Assembly (NCBI RefSeq): GCF_023333595.1
Contig: NZ_JAIQZM010000019.1
Coordinates: 40,106 to 104,105, forward strand
DNA from: Argonema galeatum A003/A1
GTDB lineage: Bacteria > Cyanobacteriota > Cyanobacteriia > Cyanobacteriales > Aerosakkonemataceae
Reading direction: 5' to 3'
Length of the DNA stretch: 64,000 nt
Part shown: piece after piece, positions 43,320 through 52,371 of the stretch
How positions within the stretch are numbered: the first letter of the stretch is position 1
How the letters are laid out: each line of letters starts with the position of its first letter
The notes under the pieces: generated by a model
Databases searched by the model: none
The model's input: only the letters and a program-made list of their open reading frames with translations
What the model was told of the DNA's origin: nothing
Made by a program: the position numbers and the translations under genes

Positions 43320-44324
43320 TTATGACCCCCGACGAGTAGCAGGCGGGGAATTAGTGGGGGCTGTAGGCTGGGCTGTGGGGCGTGGAGTAGGACTGCTCCG
43401 GCGGTTAGCTGGACTGCGCCCAGGGGTTGTGGCAGGAGGAGACTGTTGAGTCCCGGTTCCCGTACCATTTGAGGGGCTTGTTGGCAATTGACCGGGCGTT
43501 CTGGAGCCAGCAGGAACGATCGAGAAGGGGAAGCTCACGATTTGATTTGAATCATCCACATTACCCGTCAATTCCCTTGTGTTCCCCTGTACCAGTAACC
43601 TCAACCGGAATGCGATCGGCCCTGTTCGCGTTCCACAACGTTGGTAAAGGTTGACTTTTGCTACATAGTTACCGGGAGGAGCGCCAGTGGGCGGCCAGAA
43701 AATATTTTCGACTGGGTTTGAGATCGTATTCTGACAACCTGCGTTACTATCAACATCAAGTTGACCACCCGATGGTACTCGCTTGTTTTGGAAGAAAACT
43801 CTCTGACCGCTGGGATCGGTGATTTCTAAGTCTAGGTCGTCAGTCGTAGACCATCTCAATGTACTTTGAATAACACCTGTACCGAGTGTTGGTTCTGGTC
43901 TTTGTCCGGCTGCGGGACTGGGGGTGGCTGCCACTGCGGGGACAGGATCGTCAATTCTCAATAGCTCCTTGGATTTGGGGTAATAAGTTGACCAGCGCTG
44001 GGTGTCGGGGTGGTTTTTCCAGTTCTGGCGACTGACTTCCAAAGTCAGTATCGGTGCTGACAAACCGATATTTTGGCCTGTGATAATAATGGCAGCTTCT
44101 GTGACTAAAATGTCATTGTCGAAGCTGCGCTGAGCGGCGGCTCTGGCAACGGCCTCGGCTCTGCGAACCAGGGTCGCAAAGGATTCATTTGGTTGCCGAT
44201 CCAGCGTAATATTAACGCGAGAGGTATAAGCTTGAGCTATTGGAGGTGCGATCGCCCCTTCAAAGGCGCAAAAACTTCCGCTTAGTCCGAACAAAGCCAC
44301 TAAACTCAAAGAAGCAATTCGCAT
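43320..44324 (-). CDS. Secreted protein, paralogue of the gene at 41813
   Basis: A signal peptide (MRIASLSLVALFGLSGSFC) leads into the same N-terminal domain as the gene at 41813: VNITLDRQPNESFATLVRRA, AIIITGQNIGLSAPILTLEV, SRQNWKNHPDTQRWSTYYPK. A second domain follows (about 155-270): LRWSTTDDLDLEITDPSGQ and PPGNYVAKVNLYQRCG, a beta pattern like YfaP/DUF2135-type pre-peptidase domains. The C-terminal ~65 residues are Pro/Thr/Ser-rich and disordered. Function unknown; probably periplasmic or surface. Confidence 0.78.
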   Translation of the reverse strand: MRIASLSLVALFGLSGSFCAFEGAIAPPIAQAYTSRVNITLDRQPNESFATLVRRAEAVARAAAQRSFDNDILVTEAAIIITGQNIGLSAPILTLEVSRQNWKNHPDTQRWSTYYPKSKELLRIDDPVPAVAATPSPAAGQRPEPTLGTGVIQSTLRWSTTDDLDLEITDPSGQRVFFQNKRVPSGGQLDVDSNAGCQNTISNPVENIFWPPTGAPPGNYVAKVNLYQRCGTRTGPIAFRLRLLVQGNTRELTGNVDDSNQIVSFPFSIVPAGSRTPGQLPTSPSNGTGTGTQQSPPATTPGRSPANRRSSPTPRPTAQPTAPTNSPPATRRGS

Positions 44325-44406
44325 CGTAAAACTCTTACCTTGAAATTTCTGATATCAGATCATTGATAACAATCTATAACTGTCGTTGACGTGAGGTACA
44401 TCTCGT

Positions 44407-46224
44407 ATGAGCAATCACTGGCTGATGGCAATTGGCATTAACCAATATCAGTACTTGCAACCTCTGGGTTATGCCCAAGCAGATGCACAAGCGCTGTGGA
44501 ATTTTCTGGTGAGCAAAGCTGGCTTTATGCCAGATCGCTGTCTGCTATTGACCGACACCTCGCCGTTCGTCGAGGGTCAGTCAACCTACCCAACCGGCGA
44601 AAATATTAAGTTATGGATGGATTGGTTGTGCCGGGAGGCACTACAACCTGGAGACTTGGTGTGGCTATTCTTTAGCGGCTATGGGGTCAAATCGGACGGG
44701 CAGGACTACCTGATGCCGATCGATGGGAATTCAGCCGATATGGCAGGCACAGGAATCGCGATGCGATCGCTCTATGAAAGCCTGAAAACTTCAAAAGCCA
44801 CCATGCAACTGGTTTTGCTTGATATGAACCGCGAGCGGGAAAACCAAGCAGGTACGCAGGTAGGAAGTCAAACAGTCGAATTAGCTCGCGAACTGGAAAT
44901 CCCCACAATACTTTCCTGCCAACCCAACCAATTGTCTCACGAAGCGTCAGACCTACAGCACGGTTTATTTACAGCAGCACTCTTGGAAGGTCTACGCACG
45001 GAAGAGGCGGATATGAGCCTCGCTACTCTGAAGCGTTATCTGAGCGAGCGCCTACCTGAATTATGCGAACTTCACTGGCGACCCCGACAAGAACCTGTGG
45101 TTGTGGTGCATCCTCCCGGAAAAAGCCATCAGGTGATTTTGCCGGATCTGGGAATACCAGTGACAAGCGGCTATCACGTTGGGAGTGCGGAGCGTAAGAC
45201 TTTGGCGGAGGTCGCGGTAGGCAGCGCAACGGTCACCCCCACTCTTGTTGTTACCCAGCAACATACCCAAACTGTTGGGAGCGGATCGAGCGTCCAGAAC
45301 CCTTTCGATGGGAATTTGGACGATATCCAACCGCGCTCTAATTGGCAGGAAGAACCGGCTGTTACCCCGACAGAGACAACAAACGGCCATTCAGCAAGTT
45401 CGACAAACATCATTCATACAGAAGAAGAAGATGATGATGGGGCTTTTTGGCAACAAATGCTGCTTTGGGGAGGCGGCTTGCTGCTTTTGGTGCTTTTGTT
45501 GATGAGTATTTTTGGGCGTCCTTGGCGTCAGCAGACAGCAGGTCGTCAACCGAGTCCGGCTTTATCTAATGCTGGTTCCTCGAAGTCTGGGTCTTTGGCA
45601 GCTAAACCCAAGACTCAGGAACAGCTCAATAAGGAACGGTTAGATAAAGCTCAAATCTTGCTTCAGAATAATCAGGTTTCCCAATATAGTCAGGCGATCG
45701 CTTTAGCCGGTCAAATTAAATCGGGTCAACCTCTTTACGACCAAGCACAGGACTCGATCGAGCGGTGGAGTCAAATTATTCTGGATACGGCTCAAGGACG
45801 TGCCAATCAGGGTAATTTTAGCGGTGCTCTAGCGGCTGCTAATCTAGTACCCAAAGACCCGCAGCCTATTTACGCTCAGGCACAAAAGTCAATTAAGCAG
45901 TGGAATGCTGTCGCGAAGAAGCAGCAGGCTAACAAAACTTTGTTGCAAACTGCCAAGGGATTGATTAAGCCAGAACAAGCTTCTTCTTACAATAAAGCGA
46001 TCGACATCGCCCGCAAAATACCCGCCGGTCAGCCGCTATATGCGGAAGCCCAGAAGTCGATCGCCCAATGGAGTCAAACTATTCTTCAGTTGGCTCAAAA
46101 GCGAGCATCTGAAGGAAATTTCATTGTTGCCATCGATACGGCATCTTTAGTGCCCAAAAATACGCCCGCCTATCCAAAATCTCGGCTGGCGATCGCTCAA
46201 TGGAAGCGTCAGCAAAAGAAATAG
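44407..46224 (+). CDS. Caspase-fold (peptidase C14-like) protein lacking the catalytic dyad
   Basis: Residues 1-235 are a caspase p20-like domain: MSNHWLMAIGINQYQYL, YAQADAQALWNFLV, DLVWLFFSGYGVKSDG and LVLLDMNRE. The usual catalytic His of FSGHG is Tyr92 and the Cys of DxCHSG is Asn141, so it cannot act as a cysteine protease. A membrane helix (about 347-367, LLWGGGLLLLVLLLMSIFG) separates it from a C-terminal domain with three repeats of IALAGQIKSGQPLYDQAQDS type (about 420-600). Cyanobacterial pseudo-orthocaspases with His-to-Tyr changes are known; this one also lacks Cys. It probably acts as a scaffold or decoy. Confidence 0.88.
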   Translation: MSNHWLMAIGINQYQYLQPLGYAQADAQALWNFLVSKAGFMPDRCLLLTDTSPFVEGQSTYPTGENIKLWMDWLCREALQPGDLVWLFFSGYGVKSDGQDYLMPIDGNSADMAGTGIAMRSLYESLKTSKATMQLVLLDMNRERENQAGTQVGSQTVELARELEIPTILSCQPNQLSHEASDLQHGLFTAALLEGLRTEEADMSLATLKRYLSERLPELCELHWRPRQEPVVVVHPPGKSHQVILPDLGIPVTSGYHVGSAERKTLAEVAVGSATVTPTLVVTQQHTQTVGSGSSVQNPFDGNLDDIQPRSNWQEEPAVTPTETTNGHSASSTNIIHTEEEDDDGAFWQQMLLWGGGLLLLVLLLMSIFGRPWRQQTAGRQPSPALSNAGSSKSGSLAAKPKTQEQLNKERLDKAQILLQNNQVSQYSQAIALAGQIKSGQPLYDQAQDSIERWSQIILDTAQGRANQGNFSGALAAANLVPKDPQPIYAQAQKSIKQWNAVAKKQQANKTLLQTAKGLIKPEQASSYNKAIDIARKIPAGQPLYAEAQKSIAQWSQTILQLAQKRASEGNFIVAIDTASLVPKNTPAYPKSRLAIAQWKRQQKK

Positions 46225-46323
46225 GGGCAGAGGAGCGGGGGAGCAGGGGAGCGGGGGAGCAGAATCTTCCCCCTCTTCCCTCTTCCATCTTCCCTAGCCC
46301 CTAGCCCCTAGCCCCTTCTGACC
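46225..46323. repeat. Low-complexity repeats between convergent genes
   Basis: GAGCGGGG repeats (46233-46262) are followed by CCTCTTCC and three copies of TAGCCCC (about 46297-46316). The same heptamer occurs inverted at 6692-6725. No terminator is distinct. Confidence 0.6.
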
Positions 46324-49116
46324 CTAGTGAGTGGGAATCTCAATAGAGAACTCCGTACCTATCCCCGGTTGCGACACGCATTTGAATATTCCACCGTGCT
46401 TTTCTACTAAAATTTGATAGCTGATGGCTAAGCCCAGCCCCGTTCCCTTACCAGGTTCTTTTGTCGTGAAAAAGGGATCGAAGATGCGGGCTTGGACATC
46501 TGCCGTCATACCCAGCCCATTGTCAGCAATCTTAATTCTCACCCAGGGCCGATCGCCTATGTGCTTTGGTAAAAATTGTGTTTGGATGGTAATCTGGCTG
46601 GGGTGAGGTTGGATCTGATCGGGTGTGCGTTTGCGATCGCGTTCCTCAAGGGCATCGATCGCATTAGAAAGCAGGTTCATCAACACCTGATTTAACTGAC
46701 CGGCATAGCACTCCACTGTTGGCAAATTACCGTAGTCTTTAATGAGTTGGATGCCGGAATTGGCGTTTTTGGCTTTGAGTCGATGTTGCAAAATTAACAG
46801 GGTGCTTTCGATTCCTTCGTGGATATCCACCGCCTTTCTTTCGGCTTGATCGAGACGGGAGAAGTTACGCAACGATAATACTAGCTGGCGGATGCGATCG
46901 GCCCCTACTTTCATCGAAGTTAGGACTTTTGGCAAGTCATCGCTGATGAATTCCAACTCGATATCTTCGGCTTTTTCTTCTATCTCTGGGTAGGGATCGG
47001 GGTAGTGCTGCTGGTAGAGTTGCAGCAGGTCGAGTAAATCTTGGCTGTATTGACTGGCATGGATAAGGTTGCCAAAAATGAAATTGACTGGATTGTTAAT
47101 TTCGTGGGCTACACCGGCAACCAGCTGTCCCAAACTGGACATTTTTTCAGTTTGAATTAGTTGGGATTGGGTTTGTTGCAACTCATCCAGGGTTTTCTCC
47201 AGTTGTTGAGCTTTAGCTTGTTCTTGCATTGCAGCAGCGCAGCTTTGTTGGTAAAGTTCTGCTTGGTGAATCGCGATCGCAGCTTGAGCTGCTAACTGCT
47301 GCAACAGATCCAGTTCGCTAACTTGCCAAACTCTAGGAGTATTACACTCGTGGGCAATTAGCAAACCCCACAGTTGATCCCCCATCCTAATTGGTACAAC
47401 TAGATTCGCTTGAACCTGAATTCTCTGCAAAAGCTTTAGATAACAAGGAGTTAAATTTGCTTTCGAGGTATCGTTAATAGCCCGAACTCGCCCTTCTTTA
47501 TAAAAATTGACAACCTTTTCGGGAAAGCATTCTTCTGGCGTTGCCAAGCCTAAAACTGAGAGCCACTCACCCCCGACTGCTTCAACTACTATTTCGCCTT
47601 GACATTCTTTGGTGAACTGATAAATCACTACTCGGTCTGTGTTTACCAGGTGACGCACTTTTGTGACGATGGTTTGCAGAATTGTTTTTGAATCTAAGGT
47701 GCTGCGAATTTGGTCTGTAACTTGTTTAAGAACTCTGGCCAAATCTAGCGCTTTTTGTAATTCATCTGTGCGCTTCTGAACTTGACGTTCGAGGTCGGCA
47801 TTGAGATGAAATACCTGTTGGTACAATCGATACTGCTGCACCGCCATTGCCAAGTGATTGCCCAATACTTCAGCAAGTTCAATTTCTTCAAAAGTCCACG
47901 CACGCGCTTGTCCTTTTTTAACCTCCCGCCATGCCTCGAAAGAGCGACGGGGGTATTTTTGTCGCCGATCCGGATCGAAGTTACCCGCCCACAAAGTTTC
48001 GGTATCAATTTCATCGCGAAAAATAGTAAAATAACCAAGAAATTGTTGCCGATACTCTAAAGGTATAATTAACAGGCCGCGAATTTTCGTAGATTGGAAA
48101 GCTGGAGCTAATGCTTGGTATTGAGAGTCGTTATAAATATCCGCGATCGCTTGTAGGCGAGTAGATGTTTTCGCCACTTCTGGATAGCCACTCCCAGCTG
48201 ATTCCCAGCAGGGGTGCTGTTCAATAAATCTTGCTGATTCTCCTTTTCTCCCCTCTTCTAAGAGAGTGGGTTGAGCGCCACAGGTGTAAATCTGGGTATG
48301 GTATGGAGTTTCAAGTTCGGGATGGGCGTCAGATCCGATAATGTAAATTCTGCCACCGGAACCGTCAAACAAGGCGACGCTTTCCTCCAACGCATTTTGC
48401 AGTTCGATACTTGGTAAGCTATGCAGTAGGGTGGCGATGCGATTAATCCCGGCTTCTCGATCGCGCTGTTGACTGGTCATGCTGAGCAAGGTAGACTGGG
48501 CTAGAGCGATCGAAACTTGATCCGCCACCTGTTGAACAACATCCAGTTCTCGTTCGGAAATAGACTTTGCTTGGGAGTGATGAGACACCAGCAGTCCCCA
48601 GAGTTGCGCCTGTTCTTGCTGGGTTGTGACGTTGTAATAGAGAATCGGCACTACTAAAGAAGACTGCACCCCCATTGCTGTGAGATATTCAATATGGCAG
48701 GGGTCTACGGGTCGATAGCGGATATCCTCTGTTTCCAGGAGATCGCCTGTCTCAGGGCAGTCTAGGGGACTTAAACCAATCTGCTGCTTAGCTACATCCA
48801 CGATCGAGCGTCGGCGAGCTTTGATGAATTGCTCGCGGGCTTCTAGCGGAATGTCATCGGCTGGAAAATTCAACCCCAACAAGGAGGGGAGGCGGGCTTC
48901 ATCGATCGATTCGGCAATTACTTCTCCACTGCTATCCCTATGAAACCAATAAACCATCACCCGATCTGTCCCTAAGAAAGTTCGGATTTCCGCAACAGTT
49001 GCTCTCAAAATTTCTTGTAACTCTAATGATTTACGGATACGGTTAGTCATCCGACGCAGCAATATTTCCTGGTCGATCGCTGGTGCTATTTGTGGTGTCT
49101 TCTGTGTAAAAGTCAT
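46324..49116 (-). CDS. Knotless phytochrome / multi-GAF bilin histidine kinase
   Basis: The 930-residue protein has no PAS domain. GAF1 (17-205) carries DIPLEAR (88-94) and the bilin-ligating Cys140-His141 in DPCHIEYLTAMGV, and the late LLVSHH. Residues 225-435 match a PHY domain, with WAGN (376-379) and the tongue motif PRRSF (389-393). A further GAF (465-620) has Cys558-Tyr559 in LTPCYLKLLQRIQV, aligned with Cys140, so it could be a second chromophore site (CBCR-like). A coiled coil leads to the kinase with H671 (GVAHEINNPVNFIFGN), LMNLLSNAIDALEE and GKGTGLGLAI. It is Cph2-like in its front half but ends in a histidine kinase. No response regulator is nearby. Confidence 0.92.
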   Translation of the reverse strand: MTFTQKTPQIAPAIDQEILLRRMTNRIRKSLELQEILRATVAEIRTFLGTDRVMVYWFHRDSSGEVIAESIDEARLPSLLGLNFPADDIPLEAREQFIKARRRSIVDVAKQQIGLSPLDCPETGDLLETEDIRYRPVDPCHIEYLTAMGVQSSLVVPILYYNVTTQQEQAQLWGLLVSHHSQAKSISERELDVVQQVADQVSIALAQSTLLSMTSQQRDREAGINRIATLLHSLPSIELQNALEESVALFDGSGGRIYIIGSDAHPELETPYHTQIYTCGAQPTLLEEGRKGESARFIEQHPCWESAGSGYPEVAKTSTRLQAIADIYNDSQYQALAPAFQSTKIRGLLIIPLEYRQQFLGYFTIFRDEIDTETLWAGNFDPDRRQKYPRRSFEAWREVKKGQARAWTFEEIELAEVLGNHLAMAVQQYRLYQQVFHLNADLERQVQKRTDELQKALDLARVLKQVTDQIRSTLDSKTILQTIVTKVRHLVNTDRVVIYQFTKECQGEIVVEAVGGEWLSVLGLATPEECFPEKVVNFYKEGRVRAINDTSKANLTPCYLKLLQRIQVQANLVVPIRMGDQLWGLLIAHECNTPRVWQVSELDLLQQLAAQAAIAIHQAELYQQSCAAAMQEQAKAQQLEKTLDELQQTQSQLIQTEKMSSLGQLVAGVAHEINNPVNFIFGNLIHASQYSQDLLDLLQLYQQHYPDPYPEIEEKAEDIELEFISDDLPKVLTSMKVGADRIRQLVLSLRNFSRLDQAERKAVDIHEGIESTLLILQHRLKAKNANSGIQLIKDYGNLPTVECYAGQLNQVLMNLLSNAIDALEERDRKRTPDQIQPHPSQITIQTQFLPKHIGDRPWVRIKIADNGLGMTADVQARIFDPFFTTKEPGKGTGLGLAISYQILVEKHGGIFKCVSQPGIGTEFSIEIPTH

Positions 49117-49650
49117 TGCTTATATCCACAAAATTTATCAAATTATAGAATTTATTCCCATTCCTATATTAATTTTTTTTAAATTATATATCATTTATTT
49201 AATTTAACTAATTATTTATTTACATAAATTAACTATTATTCAGTATACAGGGAGTGCTTGCAAGCATTCTAACGCAGCAACGGTTTCTAAGGGAAGTTGG
49301 GGATAAAGGACTGGGGATCGGCAAAAAGGGAATTGGACATGAGGGATTAAAAATTACAGCCCTTGTCAGCTGAGTGAGGTACACAAGAGAAACCGGGTTT
49401 CTCTTGTGTACCTCATACAACTCAAAACCGCTATAGAAGGATAGGTGGAGGATGTGCTGAATTACTCTAACTATTACATTCCAACTTTTACCCCTAAGCA
49501 GCGCGGCGGCGCTTAGCATTCAGGCCACAATTTTAGGAATTACGCATTTGATTTTGCACCTACTACAATTCTAATTTTCCCCACAATGGGTGAGATCGTC
49601 GATAATCAGCATTAGCCCGTTTGAGATCCTAATGTGGGAAATTGGTCATC
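49117..49650. other. Gene-free region between the phytochrome gene and DUF4129 gene
   Basis: About 530 bases between divergent genes. The first 100 are very AT-rich (promoter of the phytochrome gene expected). The rest holds the long palindrome at 49376-49414. The minus frame 49229-49519 passes through it and is not a gene. Confidence 0.55.
49376..49414. repeat. 39-base near-perfect palindrome
   Basis: GAGGTACACAAGAGAAACC at 49376-49394 is exactly complementary to 49396-49414, with one central base. Its core is the AGAAACCGGGTTTCT palindrome family. It could extrude as a cruciform or be a repeat with extended arms. Confidence 0.85.
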
Positions 49651-50259
49651 ATGTCGGCTGATGGATTTGAGAAGACTAACTTTGCTTGGCAAATGCACCA
49701 GTTGCAGCAGCGGTTCTCGGAGTGGCTGGAACTGAAACTCTCCCAGAGTACTCCTGACCTACCAAATGTGTCCTTTCCATCCTGGTTAATCGACTTAATC
49801 AAACTATTATGGCCATTGTTCAAAGCGGCATCTTGGTTAATACTGGGATTGGTTGTGACTTGGTTAGTTTGGCAGTTGTGGCTGCTATTGCGTCCTTACG
49901 TCCAGTTCCTTGGCTTTGAACTGGGGAACTCAGCTAGCAAGACGACGCCTGTTAACGATCGCACGACAGCAGATTGGTTGGGCTTTTCGCGACAATGTTA
50001 CCTAGAAGGTAACTACGGTGAGGCGGTGCGATGCCTTTATATGGCAATGTTGCAGCGATCGCACGAAACTGGCATTATCCCCCACGAACCCAGTCGCACA
50101 GATGGAGAATACCGACAATTAACCCAGATGCTACCTAAGCAAGAGTCGTATCAAGTATTACTTAGTACTCACGAGGAACTGTGTTTTGGCAATGCCGAGA
50201 TTTCCTCAGAAATATTCGATCGCTGTCAGCAGGCATATCGTAAAATCGACGAAAAATGA
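49651..50259 (+). CDS. DUF4129 domain protein
   Basis: The ATG at 49651 (MSADGFEKTNFAWQM) is preferred to an in-frame TTG at 49642. One membrane helix (about 57-85, LFKAASWLILGLVVTWLVW) is followed by a cytoplasmic domain with YGEAVRCLYMAMLQRSHETG and RTDGEYRQLTQML, the DUF4129 pattern. In bacteria DUF4129 proteins occur with MoxR, DUF58 and DUF4350 genes, as here. The stop overlaps the next start (ATGA). The function of the cluster is thought to be cell-envelope or protein-complex maturation, but this is not proven. Confidence 0.88.
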   Translation: MSADGFEKTNFAWQMHQLQQRFSEWLELKLSQSTPDLPNVSFPSWLIDLIKLLWPLFKAASWLILGLVVTWLVWQLWLLLRPYVQFLGFELGNSASKTTPVNDRTTADWLGFSRQCYLEGNYGEAVRCLYMAMLQRSHETGIIPHEPSRTDGEYRQLTQMLPKQESYQVLLSTHEELCFGNAEISSEIFDRCQQAYRKIDEK

Positions 50260-51380
50260 AACTCCCACGACGAAATATATTATGGCTGGCGGCGCTTGCT
50301 GTAGCGGTAATAATTTTACTCACCCTACTGGGGGCTCCCCAAAATAGTAAGCTCAACAGCGGTTCCACCTACAGCCGCTCTGCCGATGGCTACGGTGCGT
50401 GGTACGCTTTTATGGAAAAACAGGGAACTCCCGTCAAACGTTGGCAAAAACCCTTTGCCGATTTACCAGGAGTGAGGCAAAATCCAAAATCCAAAATCCA
50501 AAATTCCATGACTTTGCTGCGCGTCAATAGCCAGCTAGATAATGATTGGCTTGACGATCGAGAACGAGAATGGGTGGAACGTGGCAATACCTTGGTGATG
50601 TTGGGAGTGGGTCAACCTGTCACAGAAGTAGCTTTTAGCACCGTGCAGGAATTCAGCGGTGGGGGTGTAAAAATTGAGACAGGGCGGCGGAAGAAATTGA
50701 GCAAAGACGAGAGACAACGGTTAGGCGATCGCTTTGGTGTGGTAGTTTGGTCACAAAAGCTGGGCAAAGGACAGGTTATTTACGCCACCACTCCCCATCT
50801 TGCCGCTAATGCCTATCAGAATGAGCCTGGGAACTATAAATTTCTAGCACAATTGGTTACCCAGAGCAGCAAGTCAATCTTTGTCGATGAATATATCCAC
50901 GGCTACAAAGATAAGGATGTCATCGTCAAGGAGGGTACTGGCAGCTGGATAACTTATTTAGCTAAAACACCTTTGGCGAGTGTATTTGTGCAAGTAGGTG
51001 TTATTCTCCTAGTACTGGTGCTAGGTAGCAATCAGCGTCTGGGACAACCTCTCACCCTAGCGTCGCCAGCAGTAGATAACAGCAAAGCTTACATAGAAGC
51101 GCTGGCGGGTGTCTTGCAAAAAGCTAACAGTAGCGAGTTTATTTTAGAGGTGCTGGGTAAAGAAGAGCAGATTCAGTTGCAAAAAGCTTTGGGACTGGGA
51201 ACGACACCAGTCGATCGTCAAAGCCTGATCGATGCCTGGATACAACAAACAGGGCAAAAAGCCGCCGAACTGGAACAAGTATTGCAACTGCAATCTAAAA
51301 AACATCGAATTGGGGAACAAAACTTGCTAAACTGGTTAGCAAAATGGCAAAATATACGACAATTAAACATTAAAAATTAA
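50256..51380 (+). CDS. DUF4350 domain protein
   Basis: The 374-residue protein has an N-terminal helix (about 8-26), a periplasmic DUF4350 domain (SGSTYSRSADGYGAWYAFME, NTLVMLGVG, VWSQKLGKGQVIYATTPHLA) and a second helix near 245-262 (LASVFVQVGVILLVLVLG), then a cytoplasmic helical tail. Residues about 72-84 (QNPKSKIQNS) come from an AATCCAAAATCCAAAATCC simple repeat inserted in frame. It overlaps the DUF4129 gene by 4 bases and precedes moxR by 9 bases, a tight operon. Confidence 0.9.
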   Translation: MKLPRRNILWLAALAVAVIILLTLLGAPQNSKLNSGSTYSRSADGYGAWYAFMEKQGTPVKRWQKPFADLPGVRQNPKSKIQNSMTLLRVNSQLDNDWLDDREREWVERGNTLVMLGVGQPVTEVAFSTVQEFSGGGVKIETGRRKKLSKDERQRLGDRFGVVVWSQKLGKGQVIYATTPHLAANAYQNEPGNYKFLAQLVTQSSKSIFVDEYIHGYKDKDVIVKEGTGSWITYLAKTPLASVFVQVGVILLVLVLGSNQRLGQPLTLASPAVDNSKAYIEALAGVLQKANSSEFILEVLGKEEQIQLQKALGLGTTPVDRQSLIDAWIQQTGQKAAELEQVLQLQSKKHRIGEQNLLNWLAKWQNIRQLNIKN

Positions 51381-51389
51381 AAATTAAAA

Positions 51390-52340
51390 ATGAACGAAAT
51401 TAATGGTGCATTAAATCGTCTCGGTCAAGCTATCAACCGAATTGTCGTCGGCCAAAACACGCTCGTGCAGCAGTTGTTGGTAGCCTTACTTGCTGGCGGT
51501 CACGTCATTTTGGAGGGCGTTCCGGGAACGGGGAAAACGCTGCTGGTTAAGGTGCTGGCTCAACTCGTGCAAGCAGATTTTAAGCGAATTCAGCTAACAC
51601 CAGATATTCTGCCTGCTGATATCATCGGCACCAATATCTTCGATTTGAATACCCGCAACTTTAGCCTCAAAAAAGGGCCAGTATTTACGCAAATCTTGCT
51701 GGCTGATGAAATTAACCGGACACCGCCAAAAACCCAGTCTGCATTGCTGGAAGCGATGGAAGAAGGACAGGTAACGCTCGATGGAGAAAGTTTGCCGTTA
51801 CCGGATTTTTTTTGGACGATCGCTACCCAGAATTCTCTAGAATTTGAAGGTACTTATCCCCTCCCAGAAGCTCAGCTGGATAGGTTTTTATTCAAGCTAG
51901 TTGTCGATTATCCCGACGTTGCTGCCGAAAAGCAAATGTTGCTGAATCGTCAGGGTGGTTTTCAATCGCGACGCCTAGATTTAGCACGTCTGAAACCTGT
52001 GGCGACGGTGGAAGATATTTTATTAGCTCGTCAGAAAGCCAGCACAGTTAATGTTGATGATAAAATTATAGATTATCTGTTAGCTTTGGTACAGCGCAGT
52101 CGTCAACATCCCGATTTAGCTTTGGGGGGATCTCCGCGATCGGCTGTAGCGTGGTTGCAGACAAGTAAGGCTTATGCTTGGCTAAATGGAAAAGATTTTG
52201 TGACGCCAGATGATGTTAAAGCTGTAGCGCCTCCACTGCTGCGTCATCGCTTCATTTTAAGACCGGAATCTCAGCTAGATGGATTGCAGGTTGATGCAGT
52301 GATTGCTTCGTTATTGAATCAAGTGCCTGTGCCAAGGTGA
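51390..52340 (+). CDS. MoxR family AAA+ ATPase
   Basis: This 316-residue chaperone-like ATPase has Walker A GVPGTGKT (about 46-53), the MoxR segment RIQLTPDILPADIIGTNIFD, Walker B ILLADEINRTPPKTQSALLE, sensor ATQNSLEFEGTYPLPEAQLDRF and an arginine-finger region GGSPRSAVAWLQ. MoxR ATPases work with vWA or DUF58 partners to mature protein complexes; the DUF58 gene lies downstream at 53666. An Rpn-type gene has been inserted between them. Confidence 0.95.
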   Translation: MNEINGALNRLGQAINRIVVGQNTLVQQLLVALLAGGHVILEGVPGTGKTLLVKVLAQLVQADFKRIQLTPDILPADIIGTNIFDLNTRNFSLKKGPVFTQILLADEINRTPPKTQSALLEAMEEGQVTLDGESLPLPDFFWTIATQNSLEFEGTYPLPEAQLDRFLFKLVVDYPDVAAEKQMLLNRQGGFQSRRLDLARLKPVATVEDILLARQKASTVNVDDKIIDYLLALVQRSRQHPDLALGGSPRSAVAWLQTSKAYAWLNGKDFVTPDDVKAVAPPLLRHRFILRPESQLDGLQVDAVIASLLNQVPVPR

Positions 52341-52371
52341 GTTTAGTAGGCTCTTCCCTGCTTACTATGCT

